DNA of 64,000 nucleotides. Origin: Henckelia pumila. Taxonomy: Eukaryota > Streptophyta > Magnoliopsida > Lamiales > Gesneriaceae. The stretch covers positions 66,735,442 to 66,799,441 of the forward strand of contig NC_133122.1 in assembly GCF_033568475.1 (NCBI RefSeq), in the 5' to 3' direction. Shown one piece after another: positions 11,638-23,021 of this stretch (positions are counted from its first letter, which is position 1; every line of letters begins with the position of its first letter). A program made the position numbers and the translations under genes. The notes beneath the pieces were generated by a model that was not told the DNA's origin, searched no databases, and saw only the letters and a list, made by a program, of their open reading frames with translations.

Positions 11638-11800
11638 AAAAACCCAGAGTACGCCGCAAAATAGAATTATGATTTCTTGATAACTTAGTTTTGGAAACAA
11701 AAACTAAATTAGGGGGATAACTGGTGAATAATACTCTACAAACGATTTAATGCTCGGAGATCCCCCCAAACCCTGAACATTCTAGCAAAGGATACATATG
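11638..11800 (-). pseudogene. LINE endonuclease fragment, N-terminal side
   Basis: On the minus strand the text gives GDLRALNRL, then after a frameshift NLVFVSKTKLS and ILRRTLGFCNVFG. These match the start of an L1-type endonuclease (family text G-L-G-N-P, then F-L-M-E-T-K-L). It joins the fragment at 4469 once the Gypsy element and one ATTAC copy are removed, which confirms the insertion history. Confidence 0.65.
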
Positions 11801-11913
11801 GAGCTCGGCAAGGTTGTAACACGTCTCCGCCTATAATTGAGATGAACAGATAGCCTGAGAATCAACAGAATCCTTTTGCATAGGTTGACTAATAATATGA
11901 ACTGAGCGTCTTT

Positions 11914-12060
11914 TTGTATTGGGATAAACATATCATTGTAACGAATAATTTTAGTACTCCAAGAATACATCATTTGGATTATTTCAATTCAGATCATTGT
12001 ATGATACAACTAGTTTTGTGCTCTCAATCCAATGCCGAGCATCTAACCCCTATCAATGGT
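11914..12060 (+). pseudogene. Second LINE endonuclease scrap, plus strand
   Basis: The ORF text HHLDYFNSDHCMIQLVL resembles the C-terminal S-D-H motif region of an L1 endonuclease. It lies opposite in strand to the neighbouring fragment, so it is from another copy or an inverted piece. It is short and I am not certain of it. Confidence 0.4.
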
Positions 12061-12541
12061 AACGAAGATACGATTGAAAATAGCAAATTGATATAAGCAC
12101 GCAAGTGTCACTTCGCAAAGTATGAAGATACATGGCACCAAACAAACCTACTGTAATAGTAAAATCAGAAAGACAATATAAAAATATATATAAAATATTA
12201 TTATCAACCCCAGCTTATGTTATAATTTTGTTAAATGAAAGAATTAGCATTTTACAAAAACTTTTTGAGATTGTTTTACAATTTAATTTTTTGAGATAGA
12301 TTTTTAACCGATCCTATAGATGAAAAATATTTTTTTTTTATGATAAAAATTTATTATTTTTTATTATATATATAAATCGAAAAAACTCATCTCACATATC
12401 CTATAAATAATGTTATTTGTTTGAAATTTAAATGACCAACACAAATATTAAAAATAAGTTTTTATTATGAAATGGTTTTACGGAATTAGGCACGTAGTAG
12501 ATGTTGGCAATTGGTGGTGCAAAATAGATGAGCGAGCTAAG
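12061..12541. other. AT-rich upstream region of CPN20
   Basis: No ORF or repeat recognised. It is strongly AT-rich with poly-A/T runs around 12320-12370. It is presumably intergenic DNA merging into the CPN20 promoter. Confidence 0.5.
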
Positions 12542-12575
12542 TACATAAATAAAATTTCTAGAAACCTCTAAGAAA
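12542..12575 (+). promoter_or_regulatory. Putative CPN20 core promoter with heat-shock-element-like sequence
   Basis: A TATA-like ACATAAATAAA (from about 12543) is followed by TTCTAGAA (12556-12563), which is a perfect inverted pair of heat-shock units (TTCnnGAA), and a poorly matching third unit. Many chaperonin genes respond to heat, so this is plausible. The position between the TATA-like box and the expected transcript start is unusual, and the function is inferred. Confidence 0.35.
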
Positions 12576-12850
12576 TTGCATATAACCCCCTCAATCGAAA
12601 ACCTCTATCACCTAGGGTTTTGTTATCCTCTTTTCCAACGATTTATACACTGTAATTCACAAACCCACCTACCAGAAGCAGACTTTAACTCGTACTCTCT
12701 TCTCTTCACTCTGCTATCAACTTCCCTACTCAAGGTATTATCTGGCTTTCTTTCCCTTCAAAGTAGCTGTTGTTGGAACTTTCTTGGTTCTTGATTTGAT
12801 GGGGTTTTTTTTTTTTTTTTTTTTAATTTTCTTCAGATTTTTTGCAAGAA

Positions 12851-15426
12851 ATGGCGACTATTCAGCTGACTTCCGCTGCATCTTCGATTTCAGCAAAAGG
12901 GTTGACCTCGTTTGAAGGGCTAAGGGCGTCAAATGCAGTTAACGTGTCTTCTTTTTCTCCTTTGAAGCTGAACGCTGAGGCCCGTAGGTCGTTCCGTGGT
13001 CTTGTTGTTAAGGCTGCTACGACTGTTGCGCCGAAGGTATAATCTTCGAGTTCGTTTAAGTGGTTCTTTGTTAGTCCATTCCTTTTATAGCTCTTGGTGC
13101 TGTTATTTTGTTGAATTTCTTATCATGCTTTCATCGATTCTTGAATGTTGTTTTATGAATTATTCATGTGTTTGTAAGATAGCTGGATGTTGTGTAACCT
13201 ATGTGGTGTGCAGTATTGGATTGGGATTGTTTTGATTAAAATACACTGAATCGTTTCCTTGTTGACTGTGTGCTTGTGGTGAGAAGAAAATTTTTCTTTG
13301 GGTTGGTTGATTAAATTGTCGTTTATGTTTCTTGTGTGTTTCATTTCTGTAGTTTCACACAGTATTCGTTAATTTTGACGGCGTCTTTCTTAGGTGGTGT
13401 AAACTGAACTTGAAGGTGGATTATTTAGAGCTCTAAAATACGGCAACACCTGATTTTGATATGCGCACTAAGCTCTAGGTTGATTGAAGTATACTATTTA
13501 CTTCTGCACCAAAATGTATAGGCGTGGTCTTGTTTTTTGTGAATGACAATGCTACCGCTGACTAATATTTATGTTCCCGACTTCAGTATACATCGCTCAA
13601 ACCTTTGGGTGACAGAGTGTTGGTAAAAATTAAGGCGGCTGAGGAGAAAACTTCGGGTGGTATCCTGTTACCAACCACCGCGCTATCAAAACCACAAGGC
13701 GGTGAGGTGGTTGCTGTTGGAGAGGGTCGTACAATTGGAAAAAATAAGGTGGAGATTAGTTTGAAGGTATGATCCGACCCTTTTAGGTGTTTTTATGTTT
13801 TACAACGGTGAATGCTCAGACTTATGGATTGATACCCATGTTCAGACTGGTACCCAAGTGGTTTACTCGAAGTATGCGGGTACAGAAGTGGAGTTTGATG
13901 GTTCAAATCATCTCATTCTGAAGGAGGATGATATTGTTGGTACTCTTAATACTGATGATATAAAGGATTTGAAGCCTTTGAATGACAGAGTTCTCATAAA
14001 GGTTGGTTATTCATCCAGCTCCCTATTTCTACTTGTAATCCATTTATATTTTTTCCATTCTAGGCTGTAGCACACACAGTTTGTGTTTATCGATTATTCG
14101 AACCAATACTTTGTGTATCTAAAGTAAACATAGAGAGTTCCATGTTGGTCTCTTAATACACCATCACTTATATTTACTAAAATGGCTATACTTATCTAAT
14201 CAGCAACATGAAATTCGAGTTTGAATCCTTTTAGAATATCATTCTTTGAATTTACTAAAATGATAAAATTGTTGATTAAAAAAATTTCATGTTGCTGATT
14301 AGAGAAGTATAGCCATTTTAGTAATTATAAGCGATGGGTGTATTAAGAGACCAACATGGAACTCTCTGATACCGTTTGGTATCATGGATGAGATGTACGA
14401 TAGATGAATAAAAACATGATGAGATATGGATAAGCAAGACATAGTTATGAATAATATGTTGTTTTGCATGTTTTTTATTTTGTAGGATTATTGTGTTTAT
14501 TCTCTTAATTGTCATTGTCAATTTCACACAATGTCACTTATATGACACTCATCATCCACTAATATTATGGGTGGAGAGGTATTTGTCATCAAACCTACAT
14601 CTAATATCATACCGGGCCATGAGATATCATTGGGTTAACAAAAAAATGAGAGAAACATGAGATGAGTAAAAATTTGTGTCTCATCCCACTTTAATCTCAT
14701 GTACCAAACGGTACCTCTATGTTTACTGACATGGATAATTGTTGGGTGGTCCTTGTATGAGATATAACAACAAATAGATAGATAGATGGTCTCCTTCATC
14801 CTGCAAAAACGTGGTTGAATGTTTGTTGTCCGTCTTAAAATTGGATTTAAAATATGCCTGATTTTTCTTGGATTATGCCATCCCCAGTAGCGATACAATG
14901 AAATTACGCCATTTCATTTAACATCATAATCTTGGGTACAAGCAAGCTCACCCTACCTCCGTTTTAGTGTGCTGTACATCTAGTACACTGAACATTTTTT
15001 TTATTTCTAGTTAGCAGAGGTTGAAGAGAAAACTGCCGGTGGATTGTTCTTAACTGATGCGAGCAAGGAGAAACCTTCAATTGGCTCGGTGAGTGGCGGG
15101 TGTTGAACTTTTCTTTAATATGAATGCCTGATAACTCAATGTCGGTCGAAGTTCTTTGTTCCTTGATGTGGTTCGACCAATTAATAACATGGGCTGGAAG
15201 TTTAGGATATTGGACATACAAACTGTACACACTTTGTACTCTTAAATTACAGGTTGTAGCAGTTGGGCCTGGCCGCCTTGACGAAGATGGTGAGAGGAAG
15301 CCATTGTCAATCGCCCCAGGAAATACAGTTCTGTACTCAAAATATGCAGGCAACGATTTCAAAGGTAGTGATGGTTCCGAATACATAGCACTGCGTGCAT
15401 CTGATGTTATGGCTATCCTTTCCTGA
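12851..15426 (+). CDS. CPN20: 20 kDa chaperonin, chloroplastic (double-GroES co-chaperonin)
   Basis: This encodes the plastid co-chaperonin that caps the Cpn60 cage and helps fold stromal proteins such as Rubisco subunits. Exons are 12851-13036, 13587-13766, 13846-14001, 15011-15088 and 15253-15426, all phase 0 with GT/AG introns, giving 257 residues (Arabidopsis CPN20 is about 253). Residues 1 to about 52 are a Ser/Ala-rich transit peptide. Two GroES domains follow: [12 protein letters not shown], mobile loop [11 protein letters not shown] and [13 protein letters not shown] in the first; [34 protein letters not shown] and [10 protein letters not shown] in the second. The start is the first ATG after a probable 5' UTR intron (12735-12836, GT to polypyrimidine/AG). 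An AATAAA at about 15638-15645 may signal polyadenylation. Intron 3 (1009 bp) holds two MITEs. The reading frame is intact, so the gene looks functional. Confidence 0.95.
14132..14367. mobile_element. MITE with long terminal inverted repeats in CPN20 intron 3
   Basis: The left arm starts AGAGAGTTCCATGTTGGTCT and the right arm ends in its reverse complement. About 80 bases at each end pair nearly perfectly around a 70-base centre. It is a small non-autonomous DNA transposon or hairpin. The target duplication is unclear, so no superfamily is given. Confidence 0.7.
14370..14713. mobile_element. Second MITE in CPN20 intron 3
   Basis: The ends are TACCGTTTGGTA (14370-14381) and TACCAAACGGTA (14702-14713), with further inverted similarity inward (CATGGATGAGAT against AATCTCATG). 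It abuts the first MITE. A TACCGTTTGG start also occurs near 23844. Confidence 0.6.
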
Positions 15427-16550
15427 GTTCCCATCTGGTATTTTGTCAGCGATTTAGTATCCTGCAAATGGTGAAAATAGAGACACTGCTGTAATTTAGT
15501 GCCGAACACGGCTTATTTATGGTTCCATGAAACGTAACAGTCTTCAGATTTTTGGCATAAATTTTGTTGGTTTACAAAGAGTTGCTCGTTTCTTGCTCTC
15601 CGGGGCTCGTGTATCTGTTTTCAATATTTCTCGATCGAGCTAATAAAGTAGAGCAATCTCTTAGCATTTTCTTAGCAGATTACGTGTGTGAAATGGTGTT
15701 ATTTGCCGAATATTTTACGCATCTTTGAATTCAAGCCTTTCGATAGGCAAGATCATACAAGGGACCAAAGGTGTGCTTGAATCTAGCCACTGTTTTGGAA
15801 TATAATACTGACAATTTGCATATGATAATCGCATGTGCATGTCGTTCTCCTCCCTAATTTACGGGGAAAGTGGATTTTTTTTATTGGATTTTGTCACGTT
15901 GCAATTTTAGTTTTGTTATAGACGTGTTATTCTTGTATTTTTTTATTTTAATCTTTAATTGAAATTGCTAATGTGATATGACACATCAGCGTCATGTCAA
16001 TAATTTATAGTTCAATGTTGTATCGAAAAACAAACTAAAATTATAAAGGTAGACAAAAAATAGAAAATTAAAACTGAAGTTTGATAATATAAATAAGAAG
16101 ACAAAAATAGAAAATTAAAATTGAAGATAAATAATATAAAAATTAGAATATCAAAATTGTAAAGTTAATGACGTAAAAATTGTTATGAGTTGAGTTTTAT
16201 GGGTTAATTTTGTGACATGATTATGTGATGAGATTCATTAAAAATATTATTTTTATATGAAATAATATAATTTTTTACCGGAATCGGTTGAATGGTGAAA
16301 GAGTGTGACAAAATACATATTATTTATTTTATTACTTCATATTAAACACGGCACATTTATGTATGATTTATCATATGTTATCTAAAATACTTTCTTAAAC
16401 GGGCCCAAGGCCCGAGCCTTTACGAACCCGGATCAGCCCGTTGTCTTCTCTCGTCACTTCTACACTACTCCCATTCATTTCAATCGGCTGCGGAAATCCT
16501 CAGATTAGCTCAATTTCGGGGTAAACTATCCACATTACCAGCATTTTTTC
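15427..16550. other. CPN20 3' UTR and intergenic region
   Basis: The CPN20 3' UTR probably runs to just past 15645. The rest is AT-rich with a degraded repeat at 15890-16180 (words like 'gacacatcagcgtcatgtcaa'). The last 150 bases are less AT-rich and probably hold the promoter and 5' UTR of the next gene. No clear TATA box was picked. Confidence 0.5.
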
Positions 16551-19309
16551 ATGGAATCGGCAGATGGGGTGGTTGAAATCGACCGCCTGGAGCAGGGTTT
16601 GTTATTGGACGAGGTGGATACCGACATTGATGACCAAGATCCGGTTCTTTACGCGGCGTCTTTCGACGAATCCGAGGAGAATTTCGTGAATTACCAGACG
16701 GCTTACTGGGTTTTGTATTCGTTGCTGTTGGTACTTGCCTGGGGCTTTGGCTTATTTATGCTCATTTATTTGCCCCTGCGGAGGTACATTTTACGCAAAG
16801 ATATCCGCTCCAGGAAACTATATGTCACTCCCAATGCCATTGTTTATAAAGTAATTCAACTATCATTCTTTGTTCTTTCTGAAGTTTTGAACTTGATTGC
16901 GTGGTTTCTGTTTATCACTCCTGTTTTGGTGATATTATTGCCATGGATGGTAGCTTTAGGAATAATGTAATTTTTTATGCTAATTAGTCTCTTGAGTATT
17001 GGATATGCTGAATTATATACCAGAACATGTGTGAGAGAGCATAAATTTCATGTGCAATCATACATCATAAGGTCAATGGTTCATGGGTATTTGTCTGGTT
17101 TAAGCAAATTTGATATTATTGCTGCTATGGGCCTGAAATCGATGTCAATTTGACGATGGGGTATGAGGTTGGTTAGATACACTTTGAGGGAAAAGATCTT
17201 TGAAAGCAATTCCATTGTCATATTTTCGTTTGAGAAACAGCTTGACACCTTATGTCTCCTGCTACATTAGTATGCTCTTTTATTTTGAATTGGATTACCC
17301 ATTTAAAAAATGACTGATGTCTGATACATTCAATATTCTGATAAGGCACTCAGCTTTTGGTGGTTTATTGAATGCATGGATGAAAGAAAATAGGAGAGAA
17401 TAAGGTTTATCAACCAGCGCACGTAGTTTTACATGATTCATAGCATTGTTTTATTTTTGGGGTTCTAATTTTCACTACCTGCTTTGACTCAGGTAAAGAA
17501 GCCAGTGGCATTTCCATGTTTCGGTTTTCTGGAGAAAGAGAAGTATGTCCTGCTGCCTTCTGTGGCAGATATTGTAATTGAACAGGGTAAATCTAGCCCA
17601 TACATTTATTTCCCTTTTTTTTTGGGAATACGTAAAGGAGTTTGGTCGATATTTACATTTTGTGTCTTGAATATGCATTTAAGTCGGTCGATCAAAGATG
17701 GTTTGATTCCGTTCATTTGGCTTTTTCATCACAACAGGTGAAAATCACAAATTACCTTAAACCTTTTGAATTTTGATGTGAACTGATTAATTGTTATTGT
17801 TTTGAGTTCATTTCTTGTGAAGGTAAGTAATTGAAGTTTGTAGACATTGATATAGCACCACTCACTGGTTTTCTGTGTTTGTTTAAGACACTTGGGTAAT
17901 GCTTGAATGTGTTTCTCGCGTTCCTATAGATTGCTTTAGGAATATACTATATAAGCGAGACTGAAAAATAAAAAATGTGATGCATGTTTGGTCATATTTT
18001 TTGAAAGAGTTATTTTGTTATCTTTACATTATGTCATGTCAAAATGTGTTGTGTAATTTAGTTTTCTTATGGTATACCAGTCTCTTTTATTTTAATGTAT
18101 AATGTAAAACAATAAAATTTTCTTTTTTAAAGTGGTGAAAAGTTAGAATTTAAAATAATGATCGTAGATGGAATAAAAACGTGGGAGAGGTGTATGTTTT
18201 AAAAGAGTTTTAATCGGGTGGGTGTGATATGTTGCAATATGTTTCGAAAAGAATGAATCTATTTCTGGGAAACGTAAACAAACGTTGCCTTGGTGTCTCT
18301 TTGGGATCATATTTAAAGTTGAAGCTAGAGCAATCGACTCCAGTTGATAGGTGTATCATTCTTGAGCCAAACCTTGATTTTGAAAGCATATAATATGTAA
18401 GTTTACAACTTGGTCCTTTATGAAGTTCTCCCCATGTTTATGTCGTATTATAAAATGTTTCTAAGAGAGACTGCCTTGAGTTTTCCTGAACTAGCTGGAA
18501 AGCTCTTGCTCTCATCATATCTAAGTTGGTACAAACTCTGTACTTTATCAGGATACCTTCAGTCCCTGTTTGGCGTATACTCGGTCAGAATAGAGAACGT
18601 TGGAGTGCGGAGGCCTGCAAGTGATGATGTTAAAATCCAAGGTGTTTCCAATCCTCTTGCTTTCAGAAAGGTATTAGTTATAGTCGAATCATCCTCAGTG
18701 AGAATTACTTGCTTGGCCACGTCTAAAGTCGAGTAACTTTTTTCTACGCCCTTTCTGGCTTTACCTCCGCCAGGTTGTTCTCTCACACTTGTCTAACATA
18801 AGAGAAGAAGTTTTCTCTAGGCAAGCTTCCGCGATCGAAGAAGTGTCAACTCCAAGAATGGGTCCTTCTTCCGTTACTTTGGTATGCCTAAATTCTTATA
18901 TAATGAACTTCACTAGCAACTAATTTGCATATGAATCGGTATCAGCTTTTCTCGGATCACTAGAAAAGTCGGCTGCAATATTGCTCACATTTCTCTCATC
19001 CTGGCAAGCCTTCCTACATAATCAAAGACATCTCTGTTTTAAAATTTACATTCATTTCGCAGATGTCCCCACCTTCAAAATCCCCAGGGTATGATTATTT
19101 TTCTCAGCTTGGTGATGCTACGATTTTGCAAAAACTGGAGGAAGTTAGCAGTTCAGTAAAGGTTAGTTGGGATTGCTGTAGCCTGTAGTACCACGTTTTG
19201 TTTGCCTTTTTTTTTCCCCCTTCTATGCCACATGCTAGTAATTTAGAGTTTCGTGCAGAGAGTTCAAGCTTTGATTGAAGAGCAGAACCCTCAAGCACCA
19301 GCAAATTAA
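16551..19309 (+). CDS. Membrane protein of unknown function with bacterial-PH-like region (DUF7642-type)
   Basis: Six exons: 16551-16850, 17493-17586, 18552-18670, 18774-18881, 19063-19161, 19259-19309, with GT/AG introns and frame kept (intron 2 is phase 1), giving 256 residues. Residues 1-45 are acidic. A hydrophobic helix at about 52-76 is followed by basic residues (LRRYILRKDIRSRK). From about 90, LYVTPNAIVYK, LPSVADIVIEQGYLQSLFGVYSVRIENVG and IQGVSNPLAFRKVV follow the order of the bPH_2/YdbS-type domain. The C-terminus is a short helix-rich tail (LQKLEEVSSSVKRVQALIEEQ) that may be a coiled coil. I recall similar plant proteins only as uncharacterised; the DUF number is from memory and not certain. 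The start is the first ATG and gives an intact frame. It would be a single-pass membrane protein. The role is unknown; membrane or lipid association is inference. Confidence 0.85.
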
Positions 19310-20062
19310 GCATTCGCCCGTGTTTTTCCTTTTGCGAATTCTGACTCGTACGTGGGTTCTTCTGACTTGAACCCAGAGCCTAATCCTCAAAAACCGTCTG
19401 AATGGGTTGGTCAACGCTTGCAGGCCCAGTCTCATTCAACGGAGCAACATCTCGAAATTGACTCGAGCTTGAGAGCTTGCATTCAAGAATTGTTGTAATG
19501 AATATTTCGAAATTCACGAGTATATCACACGTTCTTGTGTAAATAATTCTGTTGAATCTAGTTCACGGTATTTTAAAGATATTTTAGCCCAATTTGAATA
19601 CCCTTATTTCGAAAACCAAGTAATGTTAATAATTGGGGCTCAATCGATAACATAAATTGCTGGTTTACCCCTCTATTAAACTCATTAATAGAACACAAAA
19701 TATCTGGTCATTGTAAATTTATTAAAAAAAATTGAAAACATTTTTGTTCAGAGAAGTGTTAGTTACTTCATGGTAGACTTGCCTAGGTTGGAGGTTCTAT
19801 GCTCCACCAGGTGGGTGCTCTCACCCGGTGGATCTTGGCCCTTCATTGGGCATGGGGCCCACACATTTGAGCATAGAACCTCCCGTTAGAGATGGCCTGA
19901 TTATCTTTCAAAGTGTGCCAAATCGATAGTATATTATTAAATCTACCTCTTCTAAACTTGCACAATGTCCACTTTTCGATTCCAAAGTAATCCAGGCCAT
20001 CTCTCATCAATGTTAAGTAATTGCCCATCCCTACCTCACAATATTTTCACTTGGAGTACGAT
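19310..20062. other. Intergenic region with a 94-bp hairpin MITE
   Basis: It contains the 3' UTR of the upstream gene and a small element at 19790-19883 with a 15-bp perfect inverted repeat, GGAGGTTCTATGCTC, and an inner hairpin (CCACCAGGTGGG against CTCACCCGGTGG). Next to it, AGAGATGGCCTG near 19888 and its inverse near 20000 suggest another short MITE. No gene seen. Confidence 0.5.
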
Positions 20063-20065
20063 CTT

Positions 20066-20209
20066 TTGGACTAGTCTGTCACACAAGGCTTGCTTAATGT
20101 GGTTTACTTGACTAACGTAGTTTGCAGACTATTGCGTTGGTTCGGGGGTTTATCCACTGCACACCGAAAAATAACGGCTGCGGGTTCCCACGTCATTAAA
20201 AAAAAAAGA
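20066..20209 (+). mobile_element. SINE-like element, copy 2 (5'-truncated)
   Basis: The body TTGGACTAGTCTGTCACACA through GCTGCGGGTTCCCACGTCATT followed by an A run matches copies at 3818-4034 and 22364-22560. The tRNA-like 5' part is missing or unrecognisable, which is typical of 5' truncation. Confidence 0.6.
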
Positions 20210-20211
20210 TT

Positions 20212-22363
20212 GATGTGGATGTTGCAGTCAGATTTTAGGATCTGTCATTTTTGCCTTCATGCATGGCCAATTTCATTCACCTCACATCTTGCGGAGATCC
20301 AAGCAGTTCTTCAAGGCTAACCAACTTGTCAATGAGCCTTGGATTTTGAAACTTTATCTATATAAGGCGTAGGAAATATTTGATTTTTTTAAAAAAAAGT
20401 ATGGTCTTATAATATATATATTATATTAAAATCAAATATTTGTTTCAAAAAAAATAGGGCAAATAGAATATGGTCTTATATCATATTAAAATCAAATATT
20501 TTTAAAAATAAATATTATATTATGTATACACCACACATGATATTTATATATTATGTTGCACATCCGTTGCGTGTGCGTTGTCAATATATATATGTTGGAG
20601 GCTATATATAATTCAATATTACAATATGGTTATATTTTTGTAGGTTATTTGAAGCGGCTGGGTTCATCCAAATCCCAATCTTGAAAATCCAGATGAAGGC
20701 GTGGTGAGTCCCCCTCCCGCCGCCCTCTCAACGAGCAAAGAATTACTGTGTTGTGCATGTGTAGCATATTAATTATATTGTTATTGTCATCTGAAGATCC
20801 TTAACTTGTTTACTACAAATGCTTCTTATCTATCATTACATCAATGCAAGTTGTTTACAGCAAAAAAAAAAACAATTAATGTTTCAGTTAGAGCTAGCTA
20901 GGACGCCTCACAGACATACAACATCAGAAAAGTCGGAATTGGAACGAATTTAATGAATTATGCATGTGAAACCATGCACAAAAATGAGTATTCTATGCTC
21001 TAAAATTTCTTATTTCTTTTGAATTGAAGTGAGTCGAGAAGGCACGTGTTTTGGTTAACTCTGTTTAGTCACACGGTTTGTAACATGAGTGAACATGTTA
21101 TATGAACAAGAAAGCACTTACAATAGTAGTGTTTTCAGTTCAAACCATTATGTATGTATGTATGTATGCACACAAGTATATTATATTAATCTTCAGCAGT
21201 ACCAGATAAAGTTGCTAGAATTCTGAACCAAGCCTTGTACAAATTTATTGGGTTCTCAAGCTCCGTAAACATTTCTCTGCCTCAAGTTTTTGTCTAATGG
21301 AAATTGTTGCATTTAGTTTCTCATAAGGACATCATAGAACGTGCTTGCACACTCGGTATAGCATTGAATTTATTGTCGATAGTGTACAACTGTGGGCTGA
21401 TCCCGTGGGACTACTCCTTTCTTTCATTAAAAGTGGTAACTGCTAACTACTCTAAAAGTTCTCATTTAATATTCAACTATATATATTATTGAGGACCATT
21501 TGGGAAAAATGACTTCACCAGTTTAGCTCCAACTGCCAAATATTGTCCAAGGAAGCTGTGTCACGTGATATCAATAATATAATGCGTATTTCAATTAAGG
21601 GTGAATATTTATTTACGTGACTATCTCAGCGTTCTTATTTGCCTTGCAACAAGACAATAATGTTGAAGAATTTCGAAAAAATATAGAAAGGATTTAATGA
21701 ACTGGATCCAAGACACGTTTATTACGCTATCTTTTAAGAGATGTTTTTATAGAGAAAGATGTATCTGAACGGGTGTGATTCTTAGTCAATCAATACATCC
21801 GTTCACGAACCAAAGCATCCACTCGCGAACAGGTCGATCGATCCTCGTAATTTTCGCTGCGGAAATCTTTATTCGTCATCGGCAACAAAATTTTCGAAAA
21901 TATTCTGAAAAATATTCTAACAAATAATACATGATGGTTTTAAGATTGTTGTGAGTCTAAACCTAATATGTGCCAACTTTTTTTGGAATAATAGATTTCT
22001 CATGAGATAGTCTCATGGAACTATATTTGATGTGTCGACCTCGTCCAATTTGCAGTGAGAAGCAACATATTTTGACATAAAAAGTAATACATTTTCACGA
22101 ATTTTTTCGAAATTTATTTCACAAAATTTAATTATTAGACGATAAGAGTATTTTTGATTTTTTGAAATACTTGAAAAATAACGATCTATCATAATATTTC
22201 GCAATTATACAAGTCTTAGAAAAGACGTAGAATATGTGTTTGGAATTTTCAATCGCTATGCTATTAGGAAAAAAAAAACATTTGCCTAATATTATAGATA
22301 CATACAGTATAATGCACAAGTTGATTATTTAAGTGCACTAATACAAGATGCAAAAAAGCCCTT
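20212..22363. other. Intergenic, AT-rich
   Basis: No gene seen. There is a short TATG microsatellite near 21150-21170. ORFs of about 60 codons have no coding signs. The sequence near 21640-21900 has a higher G+C content and may be a piece of an unclassified LTR. Confidence 0.5.
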
Positions 22364-22560
22364 AAGGGGTGTTCAAGTTGATGGAGTAGGTGAACTCTTG
22401 GTCAGAAGTCAGGAATTTGATTCTCTTACCAACACCTTTTTGGACTAGCACGTCACACAGGGCTTGCCTAGTGTGATTTACATGACTAACGTAGTTTGCA
22501 GGCTATTGCGTTAATGCAGGGGTTTATCCAATAGGTACGCGGGTTCCCAAGTCAAAAAAT
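22364..22560 (+). mobile_element. SINE-like element, copy 3 (full length)
   Basis: It begins AAGGGGTGTTCAAG, has a degenerate B box (GAATTTGATTCTC), then the shared body TTTGGACTAGCACGTCACAC to GCGGGTTCCCAAGTC, and ends in AAAAAA. The start matches the minus-strand copy at 3818-4034, so both mark the true 5' end of the family. Confidence 0.65.
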
Positions 22561-23021
22561 TAAAGAATCTAAAAAATTGAACAGATTTAATTTCAAGGAT
22601 TTTTCACCCAATGGCGCAACGAAATGCATTAATTGATCACTTCCTATTCCAATATGGTAGTTCAAATAATTAATTTGTATCTATTTCCGGTTACTTTATT
22701 TAATAAAAGGCATATTTATGATCTTTGATGTCAATTTAATAACTTATTTACACTATTAAGTTAAATATTTAATTAAATTAAATAGATCAAATCGAGTAAA
22801 CCATTAAAACTAAACTTATTAACAAACTTATAAATAAAAATTAGACAGAATTTAACAATTTGTACACTAAAATATTATATTTTATATATATCATAATCAA
22901 AATCTGGCGTTGATATTATGAAACCTTGCAACAGAAACATGAACACACAGTAGAGTTTCAGATTCCGTACATATATAATATATATATGTGGTAAAGCTCC
23001 GATCAATATTCAGGCGTAATT
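22561..23021. other. Intergenic, AT-rich, 3' of the inhibitor gene
   Basis: No ORF of note. It lies downstream of the minus-strand gene at 23022 and probably contains its 3' UTR. Confidence 0.45.
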
